Shown: piece by piece, positions 10,591 through 21,400 of the stretch
Numbering within the stretch: position 1 is the first letter of the stretch
Layout: each line of letters starts with the position of its first letter
Made by a program: the position numbers and the translations under genes
Notes under the pieces: generated by a model
Told to the model about the DNA's origin: nothing
Databases searched by the model: none
Seen by the model: only the letters and a program-made list of their open reading frames with translations
Assembly: GCA_947179485.1 (NCBI GenBank)
Contig: OX359247.1
Span: 1,765,060 to 1,829,059 of the forward strand
Direction of reading: 5' to 3'
Length of the DNA stretch: 64,000 nucleotides
Source: Allacma fusca
Lineage: Eukaryota > Arthropoda > Collembola > Symphypleona > Sminthuridae

Positions 10591-12570
10591 TTATAAAATG
10601 TATGAACCGAATCCGAAGGTTCGTTTCATAGCATCCCAATAAAACAAATCCCATCCCTCTCGTGTTTTCTCTTGGTCACTGAAAATTATTCCCAACAAGA
10701 TTATTTAAAATAATGAATATCAAAATACGAATAGTTTCGCTTAATGTGAAAGGGAAATTGAAAGGCACCTGGCAGGAACTCCTTGCTGATTCACTTTTAC
10801 TTTGGTAGTGTCCTGTTTCTCGTCGATTGTAAATGTGACCCTGGAGTAATGACCTTCAGGCCAATGCTTAAATCGCCAATCCTGAACTATTTTCTTTGGT
10901 GGATCCTGCACATTTTGTTTCCAAACGGTTTCAATAATCTGATTAGTTATTTTTGCAAACATTTGAATCGAAAAATGCCAAACTGTAAAAGCTATAACTC
11001 GTCTACCTCTTTCACAGTTCTACTATTACGGTTTTATATCAAGCAAATTTAAAACCTTACCAGCTCCAAAATTTTTCCATGAACGTTGCCTCCAAACATG
11101 TGAAATTTCCCTCCAACTTTCGGCTCAATTTGTCCAGAGCCATTTGTGAAAGCCACAAACATCTGACGTAAAAAAGTTATAGGTCAAAAAGAATGCCAAG
11201 GTAATCATTCTAAGGGCAAGATAAAATTCCGATAAAATCCACTATACCTCGGGTCTCGTTAGAGCGTTGTAAACATCATTTGCAGTGCACTTCATACTGG
11301 CTTCCGTGTTAATATCACAAAGGTCTAGCTTAACTCCCGTATTACTAATACCATTTACTTTAGCCGGGCCCTATGAATGAAATCAATTGCCAGATTCAGA
11401 CAAAATCACTGTATACAACTACATTGTCTGTCAAGAGGGCAGGAGTGCAGTTACGCAGCATAATTTAAGAAATTATTAACTTACAGTGGATACAGCAGCA
11501 ACTTGCCCTTCATCATGTGACAACGAGAGTTTTGACATAGTCGAACTAACTGATGTATCCTTTTTCGGAAGAATCATTCCCTTGGTGTACTCTGTAATTG
11601 AAAGCGCAAATTAATCAATTGTCTCAATAAACGACGCAGAAATATTAGCAAATGAAGTGAAAATGTGGTCACACCATCTTTAAGGGCGATAATATATTTA
11701 TTCAACGTCTGTCTTATGATTTCTGTTCCTTCCGACCTCAGAGCATCCTTCATTGTTTGAGCCTCGTCGGATTTATCCTCCGTTCGTATTTGAATCTATT
11801 TTAGAATAAGAATACAATACATTATACATAAACTACGCTAAACACTTGCTACAACAACCCAAGCTACGCAAAGTCAATTAACGTAACGTATACACAATAT
11901 ACAAAAAAATCTTACGTCGAGATCAGCCGCAGTATTCTCATCGCTCAAATTTGGAATGGAAATGAAACCCTTGACTTCCTTATCTTTGACTTTCCCGACC
12001 CATTTCAGTGACAACTCCCATTCATAGAATACAATTATCTTTGCTTTACGATTATTAGCAGATGCATCTCCCTCGCATTTTTCAATGCTGGTTATTTTGC
12101 AAGATCCTATAAATTCCACCCGAATAGATCAAAAGCACTCCACAATTTATTGTTACACAAACAACTTCCTTATCCACCGACAAAGTGAAATATGAGAAAA
12201 TTTAAAAGTTAAATTAATATATTCAACCCTTACCAGCGGAATTCTTCAAATTCAAGCCCACGAGTAAATCACGTAAGTAATCCTTCGACCAGCTACAAGC
12301 ATTCTTTTCCGTCCTGCCATGGTCACCAAAAAAAAAACATTACTTCCCCATGAACATCCATCACAACCACCAAGTAGCTTACGAACGACTACCAAAATGC
12401 TCATCCCAAAAACAACATCTATCCTCCATCCTTTCCAACATTTAATCTACCACATTAAATCACTCCACCAAACAAAATCCGGTAGCATACCAATGCCAAT
12501 TATTCACATTCGTCGCATCGGGACGTTCTTCCACAATCCAACGTGGGTCCCCTTCACCCCATTTAGCCAT
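10591..12570 (-). CDS. AHSA1: Activator of Hsp90 ATPase (Aha1)
   Basis: Co-chaperone that binds the middle and N domains of Hsp90 and speeds its ATPase; cytosolic. Nine exons on the minus strand: 12491-12570, 12234-12313, 11916-12106, 11675-11795, 11485-11591, 11248-11370, 11061-11162, 10769-10905, 10591-10678. All are GT-AG with matching phases, giving 342 residues (human 338). The start MAKWGEGDPRWIVEERPDA and the NVNNWHW motif are near identical to human. The Aha1_N domain has NNRKAKIIVFYEW, KGFISIPNLSDEN and a long helix ending NKYIIALKD. The C-terminal AHSA1 domain has ALTRPEMFVAFTNG, KFHMFGGNVHG, DWRFKHWPEGHYSRVTFT and GWDLFYWDAMKRTFGFG. The linker carries the TKGMILP segment. The last exon is short (88 bp). 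The gene is complete and unbroken, head to head with RCOR and tail to tail with EAPP. Confidence 0.95.
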
Positions 12571-15431
12571 TCTAGTATATAGTCAAGTGTCAAAGCACAA
12601 TCCAACTGCGAACCGGATTCCAGAACCGACGAGTCTGTATTCTCCAACTTCCTCAAGTAATCCTACCAGTTACCAGTCCCGTATAGTCCCGTAGTAAATC
12701 TAAACCAAACAAAAATATCCACGTCAATAAACTATCCTCAACACTATTTCCAATTACCAAAACTCACACCAAAATTCACACCAAAATTCACACACCCACA
12801 CACACACACATGCTCCAACAAAACAACAAACATCCAATTACCCTACATTCCACAAACATATTACAATTCCTCGAACTCAACCACCGACATTGTCAAAATT
12901 TTTATGAAATCATCATCTCAAACTTACAAGCTCTCCAACTCCTTCCAACTTTTTTCTTTGACGAGTTAATCTCAGAATTTCCTTCCTACTACGAAATTTC
13001 TCCAAAGATCTAGAACTTTCCCATACATCAAGGACCAACCCGCACGTTCACATACACATGCCTCTTGTAATATTACAATTCAAAACAATCCCAACTTACT
13101 TTTCAATTGCGAGTTGGTAGAGTCAGACTTCGTTTCACGGGATTATTCCTTCCACGGATTTAGAAATAGGGCACGGAAATGCACGGAGCTAAATTAATCA
13201 ACCGGGGACTCAAAAGTGTAGTAAAAAATAATTTGTCGGGACACCTCACTCCAATGTTGTTAGGCTGCTGATCGGTAGAAAATCAAATCCAGTCTGTGAT
13301 CCTAGCACATTCCCACACTCACATCACAGCACTCACAGCACTCACAGTACTCACACACAGTTTACCTTCAGTTTCAGTGCCTTATATGTGACAGTGGTTC
13401 CTGTGTATAGATATACTTGTGAATACATACATGTAGTTAATAAATCCTTAAGTATTCTCATTGTAAACCGAGCAGTGTGTATTGTGTATATAGAATAAAA
13501 AGGGAATGTATATGTATACTGAATAGGGACAGAGGATAGCCAGCATGTGAAATTTCTAGAAACGGGTTGTAGTGCGCAGTCGTGATGGAATATGGAAATA
13601 TAGCCAACCCCCTCTCGGTCCTCGGAGCATCAAGTTGATGGTAAAAAGGGCGATCTTTCAATGCTTTTTCCCTATACTTTAGTTATACGTTTATTTTGCC
13701 CGAAGAATCCATTTTTCCCAGCGTAACACAATAAAGGCAACGTATCTCTAAGGGCTCGTCTCCGACATATTCTACTCAAGGAACCCAAACCTCCCGGACT
13801 TTGGACACAAGGCAACTCCAACCGTTTGACCTCCCCCAGTCCGTCAAGTGTCAGGTCAGGGTTAATTTCTGTCCTGGAGAAAATGAGGAGAATCCAAATT
13901 CTGTAAGTAAATTCAAAGATCCGTTTTGTCAAACCTTCCTGGACACCCTGTCCATATACTCTAGTGCTAATCTATGGCTTGTACTTATTGGGGCTTTAGT
14001 TAGGGAATAGTGTGTCTGTGTGATTTCGTGACCCTGTCTATGTCTATGTCTTCGTAGGCTCTAGGATATGCATATATGGGATTATATATGTGCTCTGACT
14101 CTATGCTTTGTATAATATAGACGAAGTGAACGTGTGTGTGTGTGTGAAATGTGTGAAGGGATACTTATATATAGATTGTCGTTGCGGTATGGAAGAGTGT
14201 GCAGTGTGTCTTGTATGTAGAAGCGTCTGCATTTAATAGTAGACCTACCAAAGCAAAGTGGTGCTTCTAAAACTGAAGGTAATATGCGGGGTGGCTCGGA
14301 ACTGGTGGTTAAGCTGTCTTTTTCTTCTGTCGGGATTTTAAAGTGATTTTTTAAAATTATTTTCAAATTTTAGAAATCCCTTGTTTCGAAAAAGGAGGGT
14401 GTCAACGGTATTGCGGGGGGTTCATTTTTTTTCGGCGGCTTGTAGTGTGCTAAGCTTTGTATGACCCCAGAGGGGTCGGGTGTAGTGTTTGGTTGGTTTA
14501 TGTATTTCGGATGGAACATTTTTGTATTTTGTTGATTGTAAAAATATTGTTTTGGGGCTTCTGGGGTTCTTTTGGAGGTATTTAGTGACTATTTTTAGTT
14601 TTATGTTTTTGCTGTTATTATGAACTTTCCTGGGTGGAATATTTTGAGGGGGTAGGTTGTTTAGTTGGGATTGGAACGATCGGTTATTTGGTTGTGATTG
14701 TATTTGGTGTAAATACGTGCTATTGTAATTGTAATATTTAATTGAAAGGTAATTATTACAATGCATGTTGATTTTGAAATTATTAATGTTTGTTTCTAAG
14801 AAAATATTGAGTGAAGAAAGTGCAAAGGTCAAAGGGGAAAGGGTAGCTCACACACATTGACGGGTAGATACATACTACGCCATACAGGCAGACGCAATGG
14901 GAGAAAATTCGCAGTTCAGGTTACCTCTTATTATTTCCTTGATTTTTGTTTCCTATTTTTCATTCATGTGATTCTCTCACTATTTTTTCCGAAGGTTCAG
15001 GTGCCAGTTATAGATTGTATATTGTACGTATTATGTAGGTGTTTCACGCGATATCAATAATTTTATGGGATCAGTTTTGGGGTTTAGTTCCAGTTTGGAT
15101 TTGACTTTTCTGTTTGTTTTTCATGGTTGCTAGGAAAGGTTATTTTATTTTATTTTGTTTTTGGGGTGACTCTATATTTCTGAGGGGACTCGGGTGTCAG
15201 TACAATAGTTTATTTTTGGGGGTATAACTGTATAAAAAAGACAGTATATAGTGACTTGTTTATGTATGTTGAGCCGGAGAGAAGTGGAGGTTTTGTGAAG
15301 TTGATATGGAAAGTTTTCCAGTTGGAATTTGAAGGGTAGATGCTTTAGGGAGAGTTGAGGTTCTGTGAGAGGTGACATTATGTATGTACTTACTGGTATT
15401 TGATTGTGCGACTTGGTAATGCATGTGATAG
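12571..15431. promoter_or_regulatory. Divergent AHSA1/RCOR upstream region
   Basis: Non-coding leaders and promoters of AHSA1 (leftward) and RCOR (rightward). The + strand is C/A-rich from about 12320 to 13100 and becomes G/T-rich from about 13450 to 15400, so the promoters probably lie near 13100-13400. Short CA and GT runs occur (12794-12810, 14133-14146). Two possible RCOR first coding exons have the right phase (2) to join the exon at 15432: ATG 13883 with donor GTAAGTAA at 13903, and ATG 14897 with donor GTTACC at 14920. No TATA box assigned. The long minus-strand frames here look like chance effects of the base skew. Confidence 0.45.
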
Positions 15432-18400
15432 TGGGAAATCCCCTCGGAGTTCCAACGGTCTCGGGCACGGTAATTCCAATACACATACGATCTGGGTGCC
15501 ACCGAATCGGCAGCAGCAGCATCATCATCATGACACGGGAGGAGGGAACGAGAGGGAGAGAGATCGTGATCACTCCATTCAGATCCTCAACGCGTACTCA
15601 TCCAGTCCGAATCCTAATGCAAGTTCTAATAAACCATACATGGATTTCTTCGAGGACAGGGAAGGAGGTATGGTTATCTAATTTGTGTTTTAGTACGTAA
15701 TTTTTTATGCTCTCCATCCGTCTCGTTTTTTTAGGGGTTTGTGAACACTGCATTCCCATTAATATGCAGGATGTACATATGTTTGTGCTTCTGGTCTATG
15801 GTAATTATATATGTAAGGTTGACATTGTATGTTCACAGTGTGGGAGTTGATGTGGAATTTTCTAGTAATAATAATAATTATTTAACTTCGGTAAGATTTA
15901 TACTAACAGTGTTTCGTTATTTTGCAATGAAGGACGCCACGTTAGACGTAGAAATTTGACCAGCAAATAAGTGTTGATTGCTGTTCCCACGTCCAGTTTA
16001 CATTAGTCCGACGGCATTGCATGGCATACCTAGCGTGAATCATAAAAAGATACTATGGCTGGTATGATGGGCTTGAGTATAAGTATAAAACCATATTATA
16101 ATCTGGAATTCTATCCAAACCCTAGTGGAATGTAATGTCATTGATTATAAGAACAAGCTTTTGTTTTGTGGACTATGACTTCCTTATTGTTGATATGTAT
16201 AACCATATAATAGTAACGGACTGAAATGAAGTCTGTTGGTTTTTACTGAAGTATGTAATTTATAACTTATAACTTGCCGCAAATCGATTATTCGTGAAGG
16301 GGCTGTCGTTAAATAACGTCATACAGACATTGAAGTTTTGACCCGGTACCCCTTCATCCCTCGTTTTTTTTACAAACAAGAATAATTGAAGAACCATACA
16401 GCCGTTCCTTTGACTTTATTATCGCGTTTTTACCAAAAATACTTAGCACCAAGCAAGATAAAATTTTGACGGGGTTGAGCGGGGGGGGGGGGTGTATTCA
16501 CGGAGTATCCGAGAAAGATGGTCGATAATTTAAAAATATTTTTAGGTTGATAATTTAAACATTTTTAGATCGATAGTTTCAACATATTTTTAGGTCGATA
16601 ATTTCAACTTATTTTTAGGTCGTAATTTGAAATTATTTTTTTGGTTTGCCAACGCCGCATTTAAGCATATTTTTTTGCCGGAATTTATAACGCGGGAAAA
16701 GGGCATTCTAGACACCTATTGCTGACATTACGTATTACATTACTTGGACAGGAGTTTTCAGAAAATTTTTACTTAACATACCAGTCAACCATTCACTAAA
16801 ATATGCTGTCCACTATGCAAGTGTTAAACTATGGATCGTATGTACGTTATTTTCAAACGTTGAAATCGCTTATGTTTTAATTTAGATTCACTATTATCTC
16901 GATTAGTATTTATTAAATTATCAATAAAATATTAGTTCTTGCCAGATTGAATGTTAGTAGTTGATAGGGCCTTAACTTGAGAGACGTCAGAATATGAGTC
17001 CTGCGCAAAAATTATGAAACACATTAGATTGATGAACTTAAACCTAAGACTTTGGTGCATTTAATTAGGGGTTATTCTATTATTTGTTTCTTCAGTCTTC
17101 ACATTTCAATAATTTTGGTCTCCCGCCCCGTGACCTGAAAATCATTAATGAAAATCGTTTTTGCCATCCCCCATCCTCTTGATTAGAGAGTTTGTGCTTC
17201 GTTGAACCATAACGTAAACGTTAACACCAACCCTAAAATTTTCACTTTATGTTTACGTATACGAATACAAAAAGTGATTGCAATTTTACGTTTGATCGCG
17301 AACGGAAAAACTTTTCTATTGAATTTAATTGTAAAAAATATTTTTTACAAAAATTATCATAAAGGAAATAATTATTATTAAAAACCCTATCTCAGTTTTA
17401 TTAGCTATTATAATAAATTAGCAATAATTAAATTGTCTTACGATTTTGATGGCAACATCCGCAATTACGTCCCGCGTCCGGAAAGCCAACATAAGAACCT
17501 AATGTAATTTAGATGCTGCTTCCAAAATCGCACGGCAGATGGAGTGTTGTGGGACAGTATTTATAGTATTTTTCCGTTCAAGTAATTTGTACATGATTAA
17601 AGCTTGCTTCTAACTAAATCACGACAGATTCTGTTAACTTATAAATTCATCCGAACGATTTTTCTGATTCAGTTAGGATCAACTTTTAATAAAGTATCTT
17701 GAACTATAAAAAGAATACGAGCAAAGAGCTTATTAGAGAAAATAAATTGAAAATGACGAAATCAATAATATTTATTTTATTTATTGTTATTAGAATCATT
17801 AATATTAGAATTCTAATGCATTGTTGCATCTTTTGCACTAATTGTATTAAGATATCCCAAGAGCTTTATTGTTTTTCGTTCCTATTGTTTTTATAGATAT
17901 ATTAGGATTATTTTAGTTCATAATTAAAACTAATAATTGAGACCATACAAATAGGATCAACCAGAACATTTCACCATCTCTGAATTTGACATAAATTCAT
18001 ACTAAATCTATTAGGCGGTACTTGGGGGATGCCCGGAAAAATAGTGGAAAAAATCTGAATTCGCTACCCCAGGTTGGGGGGAGTCGCAAAGTTTGATGGT
18101 GGTCATAGCCGTAACTCCGCAACGGTTGGTCCGATTTTGTTGAAATTTGGTATCCAGGTTCCTTAGATGATTCTAATAGGGGTCCGTGCTTTGAGAAATC
18201 CGAAAATCCGAATTTTAGATTTTCCGGGTATTTTCGGTTTTTTTGGATTTTGGCACTTTTGTAGTAATGGACCTCCCTGAAATGCTTTAAGAGATCGCCA
18301 TTTCAAATTTCAATCGATTCCAACCTCTATTGTGCATGCAATTATTCAGGACCAATATATGGAAAGTGGTCATAGCTGTATCTCAGAAATTCCTGTTCGG

Positions 18401-21400
18401 ATACCAAATTTCAACAAAATCGGACCAACCGTTGCTGAGTTACGGCTATGACCACCATCGAACTTTGCGACTCCCCTCACCCTGGGGGAGCGAATTCAGA
18501 TTTTTTCCACTATTTTCCCGAGCATCCCCTAAGTACCGCCACCGCCTAATAGATTTAGTATGAACTTATGTGAAATTCAGAGATGGTGAAATGTTCTGGT
18601 TGATCCTATTTGTAAGGTCCCAATTCTAATTGAATCAGAATAATTATTCTGATGAATTGAAAGGTTGACACCGAATCTTTTGTTATTTAATTTGAATTAT
18701 GCTTAAGTTGAACTAAATAAACTGAAAAAACAAATCTAAATATACTTGTACTTACAATCATAGCCCGAAACCCTGTATTGCCAGAACAAATCGAGACCCC
18801 CCTGGGAAACGGGTCAGAAATGAGACCCATGTCCGGCCGGAGGCCGGACATGGGTCTCATTTCTGACATCGGGTTTCCCGAAAGACCCCAGCTTTCTCCG
18901 GGTGTCCGGACAAGGGTCTCATTTCAGTCCCAGGGTGTCTCGAACGTCCACAGATTTCCCAGAATGACCGGACAAGGACCTAGGGTGTCCCGAAAGAGAC
19001 GCCAGCTGACCCAGAGTGTCTGAATATGATCACAGCTCTCACAGGGTCTCCGGATAGACCCCAGCTAACTTAGAGTGTCCGGACATAACACCAGCTCTAC
19101 CAGGGTTTCCTGACAGACCCCAGCTGACCCAGGGTGTCCGGGCGGACCCACAGTATCTGAATATGGTCCCAGCTCTCACAGAGTCTCCGGAAAGACCCCA
19201 GCTAACTTAGAGTGTCCGGACATAACACCAGCTCTACCAGGGTTTCCTGACAGACCCTGGCTGACCCAGGGTGTCCGGGCGGACACACATTATCTGAATA
19301 TGGTCCCAGCTCTCACAGAGTCTCCGGAAAGACCCCAGCTAACTCAGAGTGTGACCCCAACCGGGTGTGGAAAAAGTTCCCGATCCTGCGATCCGGGATC
19401 GTTGACAAAATGGGCCAAAGTAGTTGGGCTACATTGAACGGCGGGATAGTTGGCCATTTTCAAAAACACTGGCGGGTTATTTGACCAAAATATTTTTCGC
19501 TACCCAGGTAGTTGACCAACAATTTTGGGTAGTTGGGCAAATTATTTTTTCGATACCCAGGTAGTTGGCCAACAATTTTAGGTAGTTGGTCAAAATGTTT
19601 TTTCGATACCCAGGTAGTTGGCCAACAATTTTGGGTAGTTGGGCAAACAATTTTGTCGCTACCCAGGTAGCTGGCCAAAAATTTTTGCTTACCCAGGTAG
19701 TTGACCAAAAATTATTGTCAGTTGGGCTGTTTCAGACGGGTCTGGAAAAAGTTAAAAACACCCGACTAACCAAAATAGGGACTTCCCCGACTCAAACACG
19801 AAATTTCCCGACTACCATTTTCAAAATTTTTTCGAGTGCGTCGTTTTCCCCTGCGACACCGCAAGGGAAAATTGCAAAAAAATCCGACTTCGTCGACTTT
19901 TTCCGGCGACCCCCCCTAAGGGAAAATTCCAAAAAATTTCCGACTTCATCGAGTTTTCCTAACGACCCCGCTGGGCAAATTTTCGGAAATTTTTCGACTT
20001 CGTCGATATTACCCAGCGACCCAGCCAGGCAAAATTCCGACTTTTTCGATATTTCTCGACGTCCCAGCCAGGGAAATTTCCAAAAAATTTCCGACTTCAT
20101 CGAGTTTTCCTAACGACCCCGCTGGGCAAATTTTCGGAAATTTTTCGACTTCGTCGATATTACCCAGCGACCCAGCCAGGCAAAATTCCGACTTTTTCGA
20201 TATTTCTCGACGTCCCAGCCAGGGAAATTTCCAAAAAATTTCCGACTTCATCGAGTTTTCCTAACGACCCCGCTGGGCAAATTTTCGGAAATTTTTCGAC
20301 TTCGTCGATATTACCCAGCGACCCAGCCAGGCAAAATTCCGACTTTGTCGATATTTCTCGACGTCCCAGCCAGGGAAGATTCCAAAAAATTTCCGACTTC
20401 ATTGAGTTTTCCCGACGACCTTTGCCAGCCAAATTTTCGAAAAATTTTCGACTTCGTCGATTTTACCCGGCGACCTATCCAGGGAAAATTCAGACTTGGT
20501 CGCGTTTTCCCGACGACCCCGCGGGGGAAAATTCAAACAATTTGCTTACTTCCCCGGTATCTAAAATCCCCGACTAACCGGGTTCGCAGGTTAGGAAACT
20601 TTTTCCAGACCCGGCCTCACAGTACTATATTTTGACACCCCTCATACGGCGACTCTTTTTGGTACATTGAGACCCCCCTGGGGACAGCCCCGGTTTCGGC
20701 CTATGCTTACAATTAGATATAATTCCTAAAAAGTACATCCATAATAATTATAAATCATTAGTAGTAATTAATACATGCATGAATAATTTCATTTTTATTA
20801 ATATTTAATGAATATAATTTTTTTACAACCACAAAAAACTGAGTTCTGAGTTGTCACGTTGTCAGTCACAAAAGACAATTGGGATACAAAAAGTTTTAAA
20901 AATTACGTACGTAAAAACACAATTTGAGCAACATCGTTTTGTTATAAACTACATAAAATCTGAAAGGCCAGCTTTTCCTCGTCCTGAACTAAGTTCTAGC
21001 ACAATTATAGTCAATCATTAGGTACTTTAGTACTAATTTCAAGATGCCGTGTTGAGAACGTTAAATGGGGCCATTTTAGCCTTTGATTTAGCATTTACGT
21101 CCGAACGCGTACGTAAACGCAAGGAGAAAGTGGCACCACTTGGGAAGAATCTCGGCGCGAAGTGGCATGTAAAGTTCTTTTACGGAACGTTTTTTGCGCA
21201 AGCACTCTATTACCTCATCACCGTAATTCAATGAATTCTAAATTAAAACTTCGATTACGGGATACCGGATGATTTAAAATTTATATTTATGATTAATACT
21301 GAGGTACAAATTTACTAAGGGGCGAAGCGACATCTTCTAGCGTTAGGGCGAGTACTTGCCATCGATTGCGTCTTTGGTTGTATAATTTCGAAAATTTCAC

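Larger units (their letters stand above)
18759..20705. mobile_element. Non-autonomous DNA transposon filled with minisatellites
   Basis: 1,947 bp bounded by imperfect inverted termini, CATAGCCCGAAACC on the left and the reverse complement of CATAGGCCGAAACC on the right, and flanked by the 8-bp direct repeat CTTACAAT. An 8-bp duplication fits hAT, P or Merlin-type transposons; the CA start and short terminus do not decide between them. There is no transposase. Both ends also carry GAGACCCCCCTGGG in the same orientation. The interior is three successive tandem arrays (about 19000-19360, 19477-19712, 19790-20560) plus a 55-bp hairpin at 18813-18867. It is more GC-rich than the surrounding intron. 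It lies in RCOR intron 1 and would be spliced out. Confidence 0.8.

Noticed and set aside
14422-14832. 136-codon minus-strand frame
   Set aside because: Same skew effect; Asn/Thr/Lys-rich, no family resemblance, no supporting splice context.
16290-16500. GGGGCTGTCGTTAAATAACGTCAT resembling the end of a known type of MITE
   Set aside because: No inverted partner or target duplication found nearby; could be chance or a remnant.
19586-20113. 175-codon frame and the repeated minus-strand frames up to 20432
   Set aside because: Translations of the tandem arrays inside the transposon; the repeat period explains the repeated peptide.
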